Assembly (NCBI RefSeq): GCF_019649055.1
Contig: NW_026570340.1
Coordinates: 186,001 to 250,000, forward strand
Direction: 5' to 3'
Length of the DNA stretch: 64,000 nucleotides
Origin: Paramacrobiotus metropolitanus
Lineage: Eukaryota > Tardigrada > Eutardigrada > Parachela > Macrobiotidae
Of the stretch, positions 12,387 to 24,345 are shown piece after piece. Numbering within the stretch: the first letter of the stretch is position 1; each line of letters starts with the position of its first letter. A program made the translations under genes and the position numbers. Under the pieces are notes generated by a model. The model ran no database searches, had not been told where the DNA came from, and was given only the letters and a program-made list of their open reading frames with translations.

Positions 12387-14981
12387 ATGGCGCGAGTACT
12401 GAGCCGTTTGTCGCATGCGCAGCAGATCTACTCCGGGGCGAGAAAGGTACACCTGCAAACTGAAAACAGGGCAGCCAAGGACTGTACATCTGCACTGCTT
12501 CCTGCTCCACGGGAATGATTATTTTCCTCGCCCAGTTTCTTGAAAATATTCAGGACAACCCCCTGATTGTTTTGCAGGCCCACACCTTCGCCTTTCGCAA
12601 CCTGGAGCAGCTGTCGCGGTCCAAACAGCTGGTAAGGCCGCAGCGTTCGTTGGCGCGGAGGAACGCTGTCTTGGCGTTCTCCCGCGTGTCTGGCGCCTGT
12701 GTTCCCTGTTAAGGCAGGCGGTGACTAAGCGTGTTTGTGTGCGCAGTTGATCGGCGGGGTGGGCGCGGCGGCGGTGGGCGGCGCGTGTGTGCTGTACGCG
12801 CTGGAGCACTCGGAGGTGGAGGCCTCGGGCACGGACCTGCACCCGCCGCACTTCCACTGGGCCCACTCGGGACCCCTCGATTCCTACGACCACCAGAGGT
12901 AAGTTATCCGCCATCCGGATATTGGTGGCTTTTCCACGCTCCTGCAGGCTGCGTGCGGGCGCAGTTTCCTTGCTTTCAGAATGTCCTTCGATTTATTAGC
13001 CAATTTCCCGTTTATTTTTTATGAATACATTTTAATGATTTTATTTTTTCCTTGACTTGTTACTTATGCCTTGTGGTACATAATGATTTGCAGTTATTTA
13101 ACAATTTTGCATAGCGAAATAAAATTTTTGTGTCTGAATTAAGTCGGGTTAATCGAGTGTGAAGCTTCTCATCCAGTATAATTGTAACGAGGAAACTTGT
13201 ACTAAAATTGATTGATTTTGGAAAATCAGCAATCGTTGATTATCGCTTCCGCTTCTTCTTCAGTGTTAGATTAATCATTAATCAGTTTATCCTAATTTTT
13301 TTGATATTTTGCAGTCTGACACCTTTCTTCACAGTGGTTTTTCCTTTTTCGCAATAAATTTTGCTTTCCAGCAGGCATGGTTTTATTTATAACTGCGAGT
13401 ATTATTTTGTCTGCGAGTTTTTGGCGACTTTGTTCGTAAATGGCATTAATTTTGTGAATATTGCATTTTAAATTACGAGTTTTATTGGTGGATCTTATTA
13501 ATGTTGCATTCTGTTTGATAGTTTTGCGTTGCTCAGTTTTATTTGTAAATTTTTGTTAATTTTGTGAATTGTACATTATATGTTCTCAAATTTATTGTAT
13601 TCTGTGAATTGTTTCATGCGTCGTAAACTGTTGGTTAATTGGCCTTTGCCGGTGCGGATGTGATATGAGGTAATAAGGATGGTGCGCTTGTTCCTTGTTG
13701 CAGTCTCCGACGCGGCTACCAAGTGTACAAGCAGGTGTGCGCGGCCTGTCACAGCATGCGCTTCCTCTGCTACCGCCACCTGATCGACGTGACCCACACC
13801 GAGGACGAGGTCAAAGCGGAGGCCGCCGCGGTGAGGGACCACGACACTTCTTTATTTCTTTTAAATTAAATTTAATATGCAGTCTCCAGTTAAATTTCAT
13901 TATTCAGTCTCCGTCGTGCAGTCTCTATTTTATGTTTAATTGAAATTGAACTAAAAATGAATTATTGCATGTGTGTTTGGGTGTGGCTGCAGATCCAGGT
14001 GCAGGACGGGCCGAACGAGGAGGGCAAGATGTTCATGCGGCCGGGCAAGCCCTCGGACCACTTCCCCAAGCCCTACCCCAACGACGAGGCGGCGCGGGCC
14101 GCCAACAACGGCGCCCTGCCGCCGGACCTCAGCTACATCGCGCTGGCGCGCCACGGCCAGGAGGTCAGTTATCCGCCTGACCATGTTGCACGGGATGGGT
14201 CTGACAGTGTGCTTTGCAGAACTACATCTTCTCGCTGCTGACCGGCTACACGGAGGCCCCGGCCGGCGTCAATCTGGGCGAGGGCCAGGCCTACAACCCC
14301 TACTTCCCGGGCGGGGCGCTCTCCATGCCGCAGCAGCTCTTCGACGAGGCCATCGAATACGAGGACGGTGAGTGCGGCTGTTGGGACGCCATCGCAGCGT
14401 CTGCTTGATTGGCGTTTAGAATTGATGCAAATACATTTTCAGATGAATTTAATTAACGGTTAACCAGTATTTAATTTATATTGCGGATGTTATTTAAGGA
14501 TGAAACTTGTTTTGGTTGGGTAGAAGGCCTTGTGGAGAATATTTAAAAATAAAATGTACATAACTGAATTATTGGTTGATTACAATTGAAATTTGACATA
14601 TTTATGTAGAAAGTTTGTAATAAATTTGATTAATGGAATGTATTAATATGGCCATGTGTTTGATGCAGGAACGCCGGCGAGTGTGAGTCAGATGGCGAAG
14701 GACGTGTCGGCCTTCCTGACGTGGGCGGCCAGTCCGGAGCACGACACGCGCAAACGGATGGCCATCAAGGTAGATAGGAAATTGAGGATTTGTCGCTCCT
14801 GTTTTCTTCGTGGAATGCTCAGGGAATTAATCGTGTTGTTGTGTGATAGACGGTGATGTACGGCGCGCTGGTGATACCGTTCTTGTACTACGCCTACAAG
14901 TTCAAGTGGTCGCTCCTCAAGTCCCGCAAGGCGCAGTACGTCCTCCTGCCCAAGCCGCGCAACCGCTTCAACTCGCCCTAG
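12387..14981 (+). CDS. CYC1: Cytochrome c1, heme subunit of complex III
   Basis: Eight exons (12387-12446, 12578-12631, 12747-12898, 13704-13830, 13993-14163, 14220-14367, 14669-14769, 14850-14981) encode 314 residues (human 325). The N-terminus starts with an Arg/Ser-rich presequence ([13 protein letters not shown]), followed by a Gly/Ala-rich hydrophobic sorting segment ([12 protein letters not shown]). The heme site CAACH is at 101-105. M224 (LSMPQQ) is the likely sixth iron ligand. The C-terminal membrane anchor (VIPFLYYAY) is followed by a Lys/Arg-rich matrix tail (KSRKAQY). The protein passes electrons from the Rieske centre to cytochrome c at the inner membrane. Intron 3 is unusually long for this region (805 bases). 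The stop codon at 14979-14981 comes 15 residues after the tail begins, as in the family. Confidence 0.97.
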
Positions 14982-17490
14982 TAAACGCGACCGGACAGCA
15001 CCGCGAAGCAAGGGCATTTGTAAAGGAATGTAGCGCTAAATTAATATCATGATTTTGTGTTGGACCCTTTCTTGTGAGACCACGGCGCGTGCGGATGTCA
15101 GCGGCCAGAGCAGTTCAGTCCGGCGCCAAGTGTTGCTGTCGCCCGCCGTTGTGGACTGGTCTGTCTTCTGCGGCCGAGCTGAGCTGACCAGATGGCGTAC
15201 AGGCATGGGTTTCATGTTGTTCATGTTGCGTGCAGTTCAGTGCATTGTGGAGTTACCTTCTGATTAAAAGCGACAATCTGAGAAAGAGCAGACAGCATGG
15301 CACGCAGCAACAGGTCGCTATCGGCTAGCTCCTACAGCGAGCTGGCGAATTTGGCAAATTGTGCACAACAAATTCAGCGAGCGACGAACGCATACCAACA
15401 GAGGTCACGGGTTGCCAGTGGCCAGTGCCACGCTCATGATACTGTAATAGCTCGTATTACCACGCGTTCCACGCCGCACTAGTTGCGCTGTATCTGTACA
15501 TACACGCATTTTGCATGCCGAACATCTAAATGTTCACTGCCCATATAAATGGTCAATATAAACGGTTCCCCTTCCTAATTACCGTCAACATTTCGAGAGG
15601 AAAGGGAATTTGTCACTGTGACAGACGTAGTACAGTGGCTGATGGATTGCCAAACTTGGCGTGTAAATAGAGATTAGCAGCGTTACCGGCTGTACGAGTC
15701 TACGAGAGAAATTGCGGGATACGCTTGCACAATGCACACCCGGTCTCGGACATGAACTGCACTATGCACAGCGTGCTGAACGGATACTCCGCCGTACCGT
15801 CATTCGTCCGAAGCCGGCGATCCCATTGGGACTGGGTCTGTCCGGCAGAAAGTCCAACGGACACGAGGTCACTGCCGACCCGGCCCCACCGTTCACGGAG
15901 TCCAGCTAACGTCTCAGCTTAACCATCTGCATTTTCTTAGCTTATTAATTTTTCGCCCATTAATTGTTGCCGTGGTAACGGTGGACGTCGTGCGTGCGGT
16001 GGATTGTTGTGGCGGCGCAAGTATGTATTACTACCAGTGTCACTAGTCAACATAGCGTCGCTGAGCGGCTGCACTCTGCAGACCGGCAAATGTGCCGGTA
16101 CATGGTACAGTACTGTATCTGCACGGTACTGCGTACACTGTACAGTACTGTACCCGTGTGAACGTTGCTGCGTTCGCGCGTTCCATTTCCCAGACGCCGG
16201 TGTTTGCTTTGCCAACCGTTCGCTCTCCTCTAGCGCCACACGTCCCTTAAACCAGACAACCTGCAGTGCGCTTAATTGCGGGTTGCTTACCAGCTAGAGC
16301 CGCTGTCATTTGTAACGCAACTACAGGTAAAATTACTAGTACTGTACTGTACTCAGATTTTTACAGTACTTTTTTGGTACAGTTTGCATACATATTACAA
16401 TAATATATCAAATCATATGGAATATTTCCATTAACACGTACTGTACAATAATAGTGTAATTATACCAGTTATATATGTAATATAACATATTCTGTATTCA
16501 TCAGTGTCCATCTCGCTCCGCCCAGTTGCACATGAGCGCCATAATTGTCAGCAGACAGCTGTTAACGCGGACATTTGACCAGCGATCAGCAGGAGCTACG
16601 GTAGTAATTCGCGGCGTATAACTGCGTAAGTGCGGAAGACACGCTGCCGAGTGCCGATCGATCGAGTGGCCGACGTAATTCTTCTGCTGCAGTCGGCTGT
16701 CATCGAAGCACTGGCCAGCGAGCTCCGCGTACGATGCCTGCGTGCAGTGACTGCAGTCTGTGCAGATGCCGGCGGAGGACGCCGCTGCGGCTCGCTGTCG
16801 GTCGGTGGTGGACGTGCGGGATTTTCTCCGTGATGCTGCAGCTGCACAGCCTGCACTTCTCGGCCGGATGCCTGCCCTTCGCGCAGCCGCCGTCGTCGCC
16901 GCCACCGGCGCCACGGATCACGCAGCTTTCCCGCAAGACGGGCCCTGACCGTGAGTAATTTCCACTTGCTCATCATTAATCATCAAATTATTATTTTGTG
17001 GTATCAACTTGTATGTTGTCTACTAATTCTTATCTAAAACGAAGGTTGCATGCAAGCGCGTGAACAGTACAGTGACACTACACTGTACTTGCCATCTGCA
17101 ATTAATCGTATAGTAATGTCACTGTATAATAACAAACTGATTTTTGTTACTTGTTTCTTTTTGCTTTTTATATTAATTGACAGTTCCCGATCAGGATATC
17201 AAAGAGCAAATGTTTCTAATATGAATTTCTTTTGGTACATAACATGTACAGATACTTTATATGTACTGTACTTCTTTCGCGAAACTAGTAAAGGTCACAT
17301 CCTTGTTTCTATTTTGTTACTAAGTCTTATTAATTTTCTTATCACCCGCTAAATATACAAACGGCGTAACTAGCTACTTAAGCCGAATATATAATCTTAC
17401 ATAAATTAAATGGAATAATACCAAAATTATTACAGTATTTGTACGTACAGAGTACAGACTACAGTGATGTATCGGCGGTAACTTGCTGTT
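14982..17490. other. Intergenic space between CYC1 and the Ig gene
   Basis: This 2.5 kb is mostly non-coding. It is rich in TACAGTACTG words between 16100 and 16460, including a 14-base palindrome GTACAGTACTGTAC near 16140. A short GC-rich block at 16734-16950 is listed separately as a possible upstream exon. Confidence 0.55.
16734..16950 (+). other. Possible upstream exon of the Ig-domain gene
   Basis: The block is GC-rich like the exons here and ends in a consensus donor, ACC|GTGAGTAA, at 16950. One open frame ending in phase 1 includes a mildly hydrophobic stretch (GIFSVMLQLHSLHF). An acceptor at 17512 (ACTCGTAG|TGAACG) would accept phase 1 and enter the Ig frame, giving the Ig protein a possible secretion leader. 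The phase match has a one-in-three chance of being accidental, so this is only a hypothesis. Confidence 0.25.
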
Positions 17491-18330
17491 ATGTATCCCG
17501 TGCTACTCGTAGTGAACGACATGTTGGCCGACGCCTGGCTGAAGAACCGGCAGGACGACCGCGTGACCCTGCCGCAGTTGGCTGTGAGCGACTTCGTGAC
17601 GGACAGCGCCGTGCAGCGACCGCGCCTGGGGGAGGACGCGACCTTCCAGTGCGAAGTGCCGGTCGGCACTGATCCCGACGGACGCGCCGTGTCCTGGCTG
17701 CACCAGGACCGCACCGTCTTCCAAGCCGGCCGAGCACTGCCGGTGGAGGGCAGTCACCGCTACAACTTGACCCGCGTCGGCAGCACCCTCTTCTTCACCG
17801 TCCTCAACGTCAGCCTGGCCTCCAGCGGCGCCGTCCTCTGCGTCGCCGCCCCCTCCGGCCCCGCCTACGCGCCGCGCCCCCGCGTCCTGCAGCGCTACAC
17901 GCTGCTGCCGCTGGTCACGCGCCGCGACGACGTCTTCGCCGCGCCTGACGCTCCCGCTGTGACCGCCACCGAGGGCGGTCCCGTCACGGTGCCGTGCAGT
18001 ATCCGGCTGCCCTTCCCGGAAGGCATTTTCCTCAACAGGCGCCAGCACGTCCTGTGGCGCCACAACGGACGCGTCGTCTACGGCCCCTCGGAGGCGCCGT
18101 ACGGGGCCCTCATATCCGCCACCGGCCTGCCCCAGGCCAGCGTGATGGCCGTCCATCCCAACGACACCCAGCCGACTAACCGCCCCGGCCAGCTGACCGA
18201 TGACCAGTACACCATGCACGCGGTCACGCTGGCCGATGCCGGCCATGTCGAGTGCTGGTTCCGGCCGCACCAGGGCCTCCACGAGTGGATTGTGCAGAGC
18301 ACGAAGCTGACGGTGTTCGCCAAGAACTAA
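17491..18330 (+). CDS. Protein with two immunoglobulin-like domains
   Basis: An uninterrupted frame of 279 residues runs from ATG 17491 to TAA 18330; an in-frame stop sits just before the ATG. Two Ig-like folds can be read: domain 1 with FQCEVP, VSWLHQD and AVLCVAAP, and domain 2 with VPCSIRL, LWRHNG and GHVECWF, each with the paired Cys and the core Trp. NLT, NVS and NDT are potential glycosylation sites. The Met-initiated model has no convincing signal peptide, although Ig domains with disulfides are normally exported, so a 5' exon may be missing (see 16734-16950). No membrane anchor follows; an AATAAA lies a few bases after the stop. Such proteins serve in adhesion or recognition, but I do not recognise a specific family. 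Confidence 0.7.
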   Translation: MYPVLLVVNDMLADAWLKNRQDDRVTLPQLAVSDFVTDSAVQRPRLGEDATFQCEVPVGTDPDGRAVSWLHQDRTVFQAGRALPVEGSHRYNLTRVGSTLFFTVLNVSLASSGAVLCVAAPSGPAYAPRPRVLQRYTLLPLVTRRDDVFAAPDAPAVTATEGGPVTVPCSIRLPFPEGIFLNRRQHVLWRHNGRVVYGPSEAPYGALISATGLPQASVMAVHPNDTQPTNRPGQLTDDQYTMHAVTLADAGHVECWFRPHQGLHEWIVQSTKLTVFAKN

Positions 18331-18596
18331 TTAATAAATAATTAATGCCGCAGCGAGATCAGCTCAAGGCCATGGAAATACATTCCGGCTGCGTTTTTAT
18401 TGATGCTGATCAAATTGCTGTCGCAGCTAGCTAGCGTAATCAAGACAAGAATTACTTCGCTAGTGTATCTACACGGCAAAGTTTATAGGAAACACGGTAA
18501 TAAAAAGAAACGCCGCGTTGAAAGACAGTGTAGAGTAGTGGCAATGAGCAGACGCCGCAGCACAGGACGGTCGTTTCTCGGTCCCGACTGGGCAGC

Positions 18597-19618
18597 TCAG
18601 AGGTGCAGGTAGTGGTCGATGATCAGCGAGAAGGCCGCGAAGCCCAGTCCGCCCAGGATGCCCGGCTTCAGGCCCGCTGCAAGAGCAAGCAACACCGTCA
18701 TCAACGTTCGCCCAGAAACACGCTTTTTAACACTCTTCAACAGCCGTCATGACTGTCATTCCTTCTGCACTACGACTGCCAATATACTGACATTAAAAAC
18801 ACATAATTATTACAATTATTGAATTAACGCTTACCACGGAAACCGATGAGGAAGCCGGTGGCTCCGCCGGAATACGCCGAATTCTGCCAGTCAGATTTCC
18901 CGCGGTACTGCAAAATGCAATCCGTCAAAAATTATTTGTCAACTGTGCGACCGCCTCGGTCTGGCAATTACTACTGATGCGCAATGTAGCAAAATAAGCT
19001 GAAAATTAACAGTCACTCACGCTCTCGATGGCGCACTCGATGGAGGAGAAGAGCGCGCCGACCATGGCGAAGTTCTTGGCGCTGGAGTAGCTGCGCGAGG
19101 CCATCTCCTGGAAGACCATCTTCACCGTCTGCGCGGCGGGGTCCACGCGGCCGCCCATGGAGTAGTAGGGGTCCACGCTGGCGCCGAAGAGCCCCAGCGC
19201 CCCGCCGATGACGAAACCTGTGCAATCAGTCAACCATCAGTGCCGTCCACCCTCCCCCCAACAACCAGCGCCCCTTACCCCCCACCGTGCTCAGGCAGGT
19301 CTTGAAGGCGCAGCTCTCGAAGGCCGCGTTCATCCACTTCTCCTCGCGCGTCCGCCCCAGCGCCTGCCACGCCCCCGGCCACTGGAACCCCACGGGGGTG
19401 GTCAGCAGGCGCAGGCCCTCGCTGGACGGCAGATGGTTGCTGTTGTTCAGGGCGCTGCGGTACACCTTGCCCAGGGGCGTCATCAGGGCCAGGATGTCCG
19501 AGGGAGCCAGGTGCGCCGCATCTGCTGATGCTGCAGCTGCTGAGTGCAACGCCACTGTTTCGTCAGCCCGTCCACCGCCGCTCAGGCCGAACTTGCGCAG
19601 CACGCCTTCCGAATACAT
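18597..19618 (-). CDS. TIMM22: Mitochondrial carrier translocase subunit Tim22
   Basis: Four exons (19279-19618, 19021-19217, 18835-18907, 18597-18676) encode 229 residues (human 194). The Tim17/22/23 core begins at FESCAFKTCLSTVGGFVIGGALG and carries the Gly-rich helices AKNFAMVGALFSSIEC, YRGKSDWQNSAYSGG and FRAGLKPGILGGLGFAAFS. The Cys pair (CAFKTC and SIEC region) matches the structural disulfide cysteines of Tim22. The protein forms the inner-membrane channel that inserts carrier proteins and Tim17/23. The N-terminal tail of about 90 residues is longer than in vertebrates and Ala/Ser-rich in part. It lies on the same strand as MRPL3 and converges with the Ig gene. Confidence 0.95.
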
Positions 19619-20507
19619 CCTGCCTGCTTAATCCACAATTCGCTCAACAAACGATTCCCATTAAATCTTATGCAGCTCAATCACGAAAAAACAGAAAACT
19701 AAAGCAAACAGCAAGATCAAAGATTACGAAATTAAATCGTCGAGATGCACTGACAAGAAACTGTACAGTCACTGCCAGCCCGTGGATGGTGGGCACCCGC
19801 GACAGATGCCATTTCCGGCAAACTTCCGGTGGCTGACTACGCGGTTAGCAAAATTAATTTAACTACTTACTAAAATTCTTCAACCAATACGAATGCAGAC
19901 AATGCTTGAAATTTTAATATGAAGACTGTTTATTACGCAGCTGTCCAAGAAAATTAAATAGTTCTTATTCAAAATATCTGTAAACTAAGTAAAGAGAATA
20001 AAGTCGCGCCGCTAGCTTACGTAAGTACACTAGTACAGATAAATATGCAGTGCAAGTTCAAATAAAAGTTATTATTGCTGTCTAGTTATGTGCTAAATAA
20101 TAAAAACTAAAGAAATAATTTATATATGATTAGCAAGAGTTTCCCTAGAATTAAAAACAAATTAAATAATAAGTTTCTGGTTGGCAGGAAGTAAGTATAC
20201 AATAAGATTGCGCACTGGTTAGATGAAATTAATTGACAAATTCATCTATCAGCTAATTTTCACCAAATAAATCGAAGTTTGACCTAACTGCAGTAACTAG
20301 TAAAAATTCTACATATTTTGCAGAATTTTGTGAATATTTTTGCAGAATATATATCTAGTGAGTGGTCTACATGTTTTGCAGTTAGTGAAATGCAAATCGG
20401 TCGCTTTCCAGTCAGCAGGAATATTTTTCTGTAATTATTTATTGTACAGTACAAAACGCCGTGTATGCCACAACGATTGAAGGACGCGACAGAGAAGAGG
20501 CGATTGC
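19619..20507. other. TIM22 5' flank and MRPL3 3' flank
   Basis: The 0.9 kb is AT-rich and without coding character. A minus-strand AATAAA at 20438-20443 lies about 65 bases past the MRPL3 stop and is a fair poly(A) signal. An ACTTCCGGT box near TIM22 is listed separately. Confidence 0.6.
19822..19830 (-). promoter_or_regulatory. ETS/GABP-type box upstream of TIM22
   Basis: ACCGGAAGT (minus strand) sits about 200 bases before the TIM22 start codon. GABP/NRF-2 sites of this form are common in promoters of nuclear mitochondrial genes. The assignment is by motif only. Confidence 0.3.
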
Positions 20508-22980
20508 TCATTTCTTGGCCTTGGCAGCAGCGGCGGCGGGCGCGGCGGCCTTGGCTTTCAAGGCGGTCTTGGCGCCGGTGCGGACCTTCTGCTTGAGGTC
20601 GTCCTCGGTGACCTGGAAGACGATGGTGGGCGCGTCCCAGACGTGGAGGTCGGGGTGGACGAGCTCCTCGGGCAGGGGCTGGGCGTCCTCCTCGGGGTAG
20701 TGCGTCGGCATGGGCGGCGGCGTCTGCAGGTTGAGCCGGCGCTTGGGCAGGACGTGCGTGTCCCAGACCATGCACCACGAGTTGGTCGCGCCGGGGATGG
20801 CGCGGCCGCGCACCCACAGCACGTCGTGGCGCGTGTTGATGCGCAGGATCTGCACGCCCTTGTGCACGCGGTAGGTGTTGCCCATGTGGCCCGGCATGCG
20901 CTTCCCCTTCATGATGCGCCCGTTGTGCTGCAAAGCGAACGAATCAATCAACAAATATTCAGTGGATGGGTGTGTATGGCGGACTGACCCGGCGGAAGCC
21001 GATGCTGCCGATGCGCCGGTGGGATTTCGTGGCGCCGTGGCTGGCCGGGCCGCCGCGCATGTTCCAGCGCTTCATCACGCCCTGGAACCCGTGGTCCACG
21101 CTGCAACGACGCCATTTAGACACTTTGTACAGCGCCACAACAAAGACGGTTAGCGTACGTGCGGCCGCCAATGTCGACGTAGTCGCCGACGCGGAAGTGC
21201 GTGGCCCGCAGCGGCGTCCCCACCGGGATGACGGCGTGGTCCGAGACGATCATCTTGCTCAGCTTGCGCTTCGGCTGCAGGCCCGAGGCCTCGAAGAGCC
21301 GGCAGTAGTCGTCCGTCAACTGCAACACAACCACGCTGCTCTGAGTACTGAATAAGGAGTGTACAGCAGCGGCGACTGACGTTGGTGGGGTCGATGCTCT
21401 CGGCGCCGACGACCAGCGAGCTGAGGCCCTTGCGCGCCGCCTTGTAGTGCTGGCCGCGGTGGGTCGTCCCGAACTGCGACGACGGCGACTGCCGAATGGA
21501 ATAACCACTGGTCAATAACTGCATCGCTAACTGAGTCGGGAGAGGCTGCGCACTTACCATGCTGATGACGTGGTTGTCGACGACCTGCGAGAAGCAGTAA
21601 ATCAGTAGATAATCGACCCGGGAAAAAGACAAGTAACGCACCTGCAGCAGCGTGGTGAGGATCTTCTTGCCGGTCTTGGTCCACTGCGGCATCACGCCGA
21701 TCTTCCGGCACAGTAGGCCGCAGCGCCGGGTCCTGACCAGAACCACAATGACAAGACAACAAATTACACACCGTCACACGTGCATAAACAGACAGATAAA
21801 TCATAATTCTCAGCGCCAACACAGTCACACGTCAGAAAAGAGCACACGTCAGTTGATTGTGCGCTCTTATGTTTTCCCGCTACTCGCTACGGCAAGCGCT
21901 ACTCGCTACGGCAAGCACGACAGCCACACGTACAGACACCAACAAAATTAATAAATATCTATATAAGGAAAAATGCACAGAAAAACAAACAATCAATTAA
22001 GCAACTAATCAGACAATTTCTGTGATTAATTACTAGTTAAATAAAAATAAAACCCATTAAATGATCGATAAAATAAATAACAAAAAATAAAAACAACTGC
22101 AGATAAAGTGGTGGGACAAACTAATAAAATTACCACGAGATCACAGGGAAAGAAAACTGTCAAACAAATTATTGAAAGGGTACGCATACAACGAGAAAAT
22201 GTACTGAATAAGATGACAACCATATCAAGTAGGTACTTAAGGCCATGGCTAGTTCGGCTTTATTCATAACAGGCGATTTTGCAGAAGTAAGGCGCTTTAC
22301 AGATTACCATTACTATACAAGTTTGTGCAAATTATACTGTATATTGCACTAGAAAAAATAAGCGTAAAGTAAATGTATCATGACAATTTAAAAGCCAGAA
22401 ACTTTAAGAAAGTAAAATAATCAGAACTCAGAGAACTGCCTAAGATGCCATGGGGAGCGAAGTGATGCGTAATTCAGTAATATTAATAGTACAGTTGTTA
22501 GTTGTACTGACTTGAAGGTGTAGGGGGCCCGCTCGGGGGGCGGCGTGCGCAGGGGCGAGACGGCGGCGGCGGCGGCGGGGTAGGTGTCCTGGACGACCTG
22601 CTGCAGGAAGGCGCGGTTCTCGGCGCTGAGCTGCTCACGGGCCTCCAGCCCGGCCGGGAGCTCGGGCGTGATCCAGTGGCGGCGCGGCTGGTTCTGCCGC
22701 GGACCCGGGGCCACCGAGCGCGCCCGCTTCCAGCGGATACTCTGCTGCTGCGGGGAATGCAGGGGCAGGGACTCCCTGTCAACGCCACACACACAGACGG
22801 TTACGCTACACTGCGCCAAGGACGCAACGGAGTCTGGATGACGGCGTACCCGTGTGCCAGACTGCAGGAACCCCACCACGACTCCCAGCGACTCCACGAC
22901 GCCGTTTTCGGGAATTGCACCGCGGAACGGGAGGACAGACACGGCAGCAAGGAGGAGCAGAGTCCCCGCAAGGCCATCAT
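20508..22980 (-). CDS. MRPL3: Mitochondrial ribosomal protein uL3m
   Basis: Eight exons, in coding order 22850-22980, 22512-22775, 21642-21732, 21558-21584, 21381-21488, 21159-21319, 20989-21100 and 20508-20927, give 437 residues (human 348). The start ([12 protein letters not shown]) looks like a mitochondrial presequence; the second Met at 22977 is equally possible. The uL3 body is clear: [53 protein letters not shown] and [12 protein letters not shown]. The protein lies near the peptidyl-transferase region of the large mitoribosomal subunit. Exon 4 is a 27-base microexon. The C-terminus has an extra Ala/Lys-rich tail ([16 protein letters not shown]) missing in vertebrates. It is adjacent to TIM22 on the same strand. 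Confidence 0.95.
21879..21916. repeat. 19-base perfect tandem duplication in MRPL3 intron 2
   Basis: GCTACTCGCTACGGCAAGC is present twice head to tail. The identity suggests recent slippage. Confidence 0.85.
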
Positions 22981-23340
22981 CAACCAGAAACCTCAGCAAC
23001 TGGATAGCAGATAAACAGTCGGACAGAAGAGGATGCTGTCAGACAACACGAAAGCGGAGCTCAGTCACACTGTCGTATGCTGCATTCCTGATGATTCCAG
23101 GCTGCAGTACACTGCCGTTCCTCTCGGTGTCTTCCGCAACAAGCCACCACTCTGCACTAACCTCCAACTCTTCAGACGATTACAGTCTTACAATTACAAA
23201 TATTTAGCCAAATCCAAACTAAACGCAGGCTGCACGTAAGATTCAAAGCAAACTGGGAAAAACGCTTTGCCACGAATATTACTCAGTAAGTAAGTACATG
23301 ATGTGTTGGGCTTCCGCCTCGGGCCGCTGCAGTTAAAGGG

Positions 23341-23636
23341 AGGCTGTTTGCTGTTTGCTCAGTTTTAACTTTTATTATTAGCGTTTGTTAGTACAGTGCA
23401 GTGGCTAAAATACTGCGCCCGCACTCTCATATTGGAGACGATAGCTATAGCGTTGGAAATTATTAAAAATGATAACGCGATTATTAATGAGAATCAATGT
23501 TTCGAATAATTTTTTTAAATTGATTTATGAAAAATTATTTGAAATTATTTTTTAAAGTTTAGCCGGCTGTTTTAAAATTAACAGAATCAAAGAAGAAATT
23601 TATTATAATTTTCGTAATATTCGACAAAATTTTAAG
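23341..23636 (+). repeat. Degenerate ALDH7A1 3'-flank repeat unit
   Basis: This stretch carries the same downstream block that follows the ALDH7A1 tails at 27.2 and 27.5 kb: TTTGCTCAGTTTTA, then AGTGCAGTGGCT, then GAAATTATTAAAA. It directly precedes another ALDH7A1 tail at 23637, as the unit at 27.2 kb precedes that at 27.5 kb. The spacing between tails is about 340-360 bases in both pairs. Confidence 0.5.
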
Positions 23637-23815
23637 CAATATATGCGGCGTAGGATATCTAGTATCTACGATTAATTACAAAAAGGAGCTGCCGTTGGCG
23701 CGCAGGGACCGAAGTTTGATTTTTACTTTTATTCTTGCCGGCTGCTTGCGCTGTGCGCAGGTTATAGTACATAATTGGGTAATACATAATTGCAGTGCAG
23801 ATGGCTTAAAAAATC
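23637..23815 (+). pseudogene. ALDH7A1 C-terminal fragment (relic)
   Basis: The sequence opens with codons for QYMRR and, after indels and an in-frame stop, codes for INYKKELPLA and a frame-shifted GPKFDF. Human ALDH7A1 (antiquitin) ends in the same order: QYMRRSTCTINY, then DLPLAQGIKF. A 3'-flank block (TTTTATTCTTGCCGGCTG, then GTGCAGATGGCTTAA) follows and is shared with the other copies. It cannot make a protein. Confidence 0.65.
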
Positions 23816-24271
23816 AGTGTTCCGATTTGTTTGCTGATTTGGGAGAGGACGATGTAAAAGGAGAATTGAAAAAAGAACAGTAGCACAAGAATATTTCGTT
23901 ATGTTGATCCTGTTTTTTTTATGCTGATGACAGTAGCAGGTAGCACTTAACTACGAAAGCGTCAATTTGTCTAGAATCGGGAGGGCTATATTGAAATGCT
24001 GTTTTAATATGCGTATTGTGTATTTCGTGATTATTAGGGTGGAATGACAGTGATGCGGCGCACGAAATTAAAATTTTTTCCTGATTTTTACTGTTACGAG
24101 GAAAAACCTTGTGATTTGAATAAATTGAATAATTACTGCCAAATGTCGCTATACAGGTAGCGATAAGCAGTCAACATAATATGAGGCTGAGCCTTCATCG
24201 TAGTGCAGTGGCTAACGCTGCACCGATATAATTCAGCTGCGGCGACAAAGTTAATTGTAAGGTCTGAGCCC

Positions 24272-24345
24272 TTTTCAGTGGCGCAGTGGTGTGTGCTGTG
24301 GTTTGCTAGCGAGAGGTCCGCGGTTCAAGTCCCGATGCAAAATGC
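24272..24345 (+). repeat. tRNA-like sequence (tRNA pseudogene or SINE head)
   Basis: TGGCGCAGTGG fits an internal A box and GGTTCAAGTCC fits a B box at tRNA spacing. The stretch TTTGCTAGCGAGAGGTCCGC looks like the anticodon arm and variable loop of an Ala-type tRNA. The T stem pairs over only three bases and the acceptor stem is partial, so it is not a working tRNA. A second A-box-like motif, GTAGTGCAGTGGCTAACG, lies about 70 bases upstream. Confidence 0.5.

Noticed and set aside
17503-18282. 259-codon minus-strand frame opposite the Ig gene
   Set aside because: It mirrors the Ig exon; the plus-strand reading shows paired Cys and Trp of Ig folds, whereas this one has no domain signature.
24272-24345. 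A functional tRNA-Ala gene
   Set aside because: A and B boxes are present, but the T stem and acceptor stem pair poorly, so a working tRNA is unlikely.
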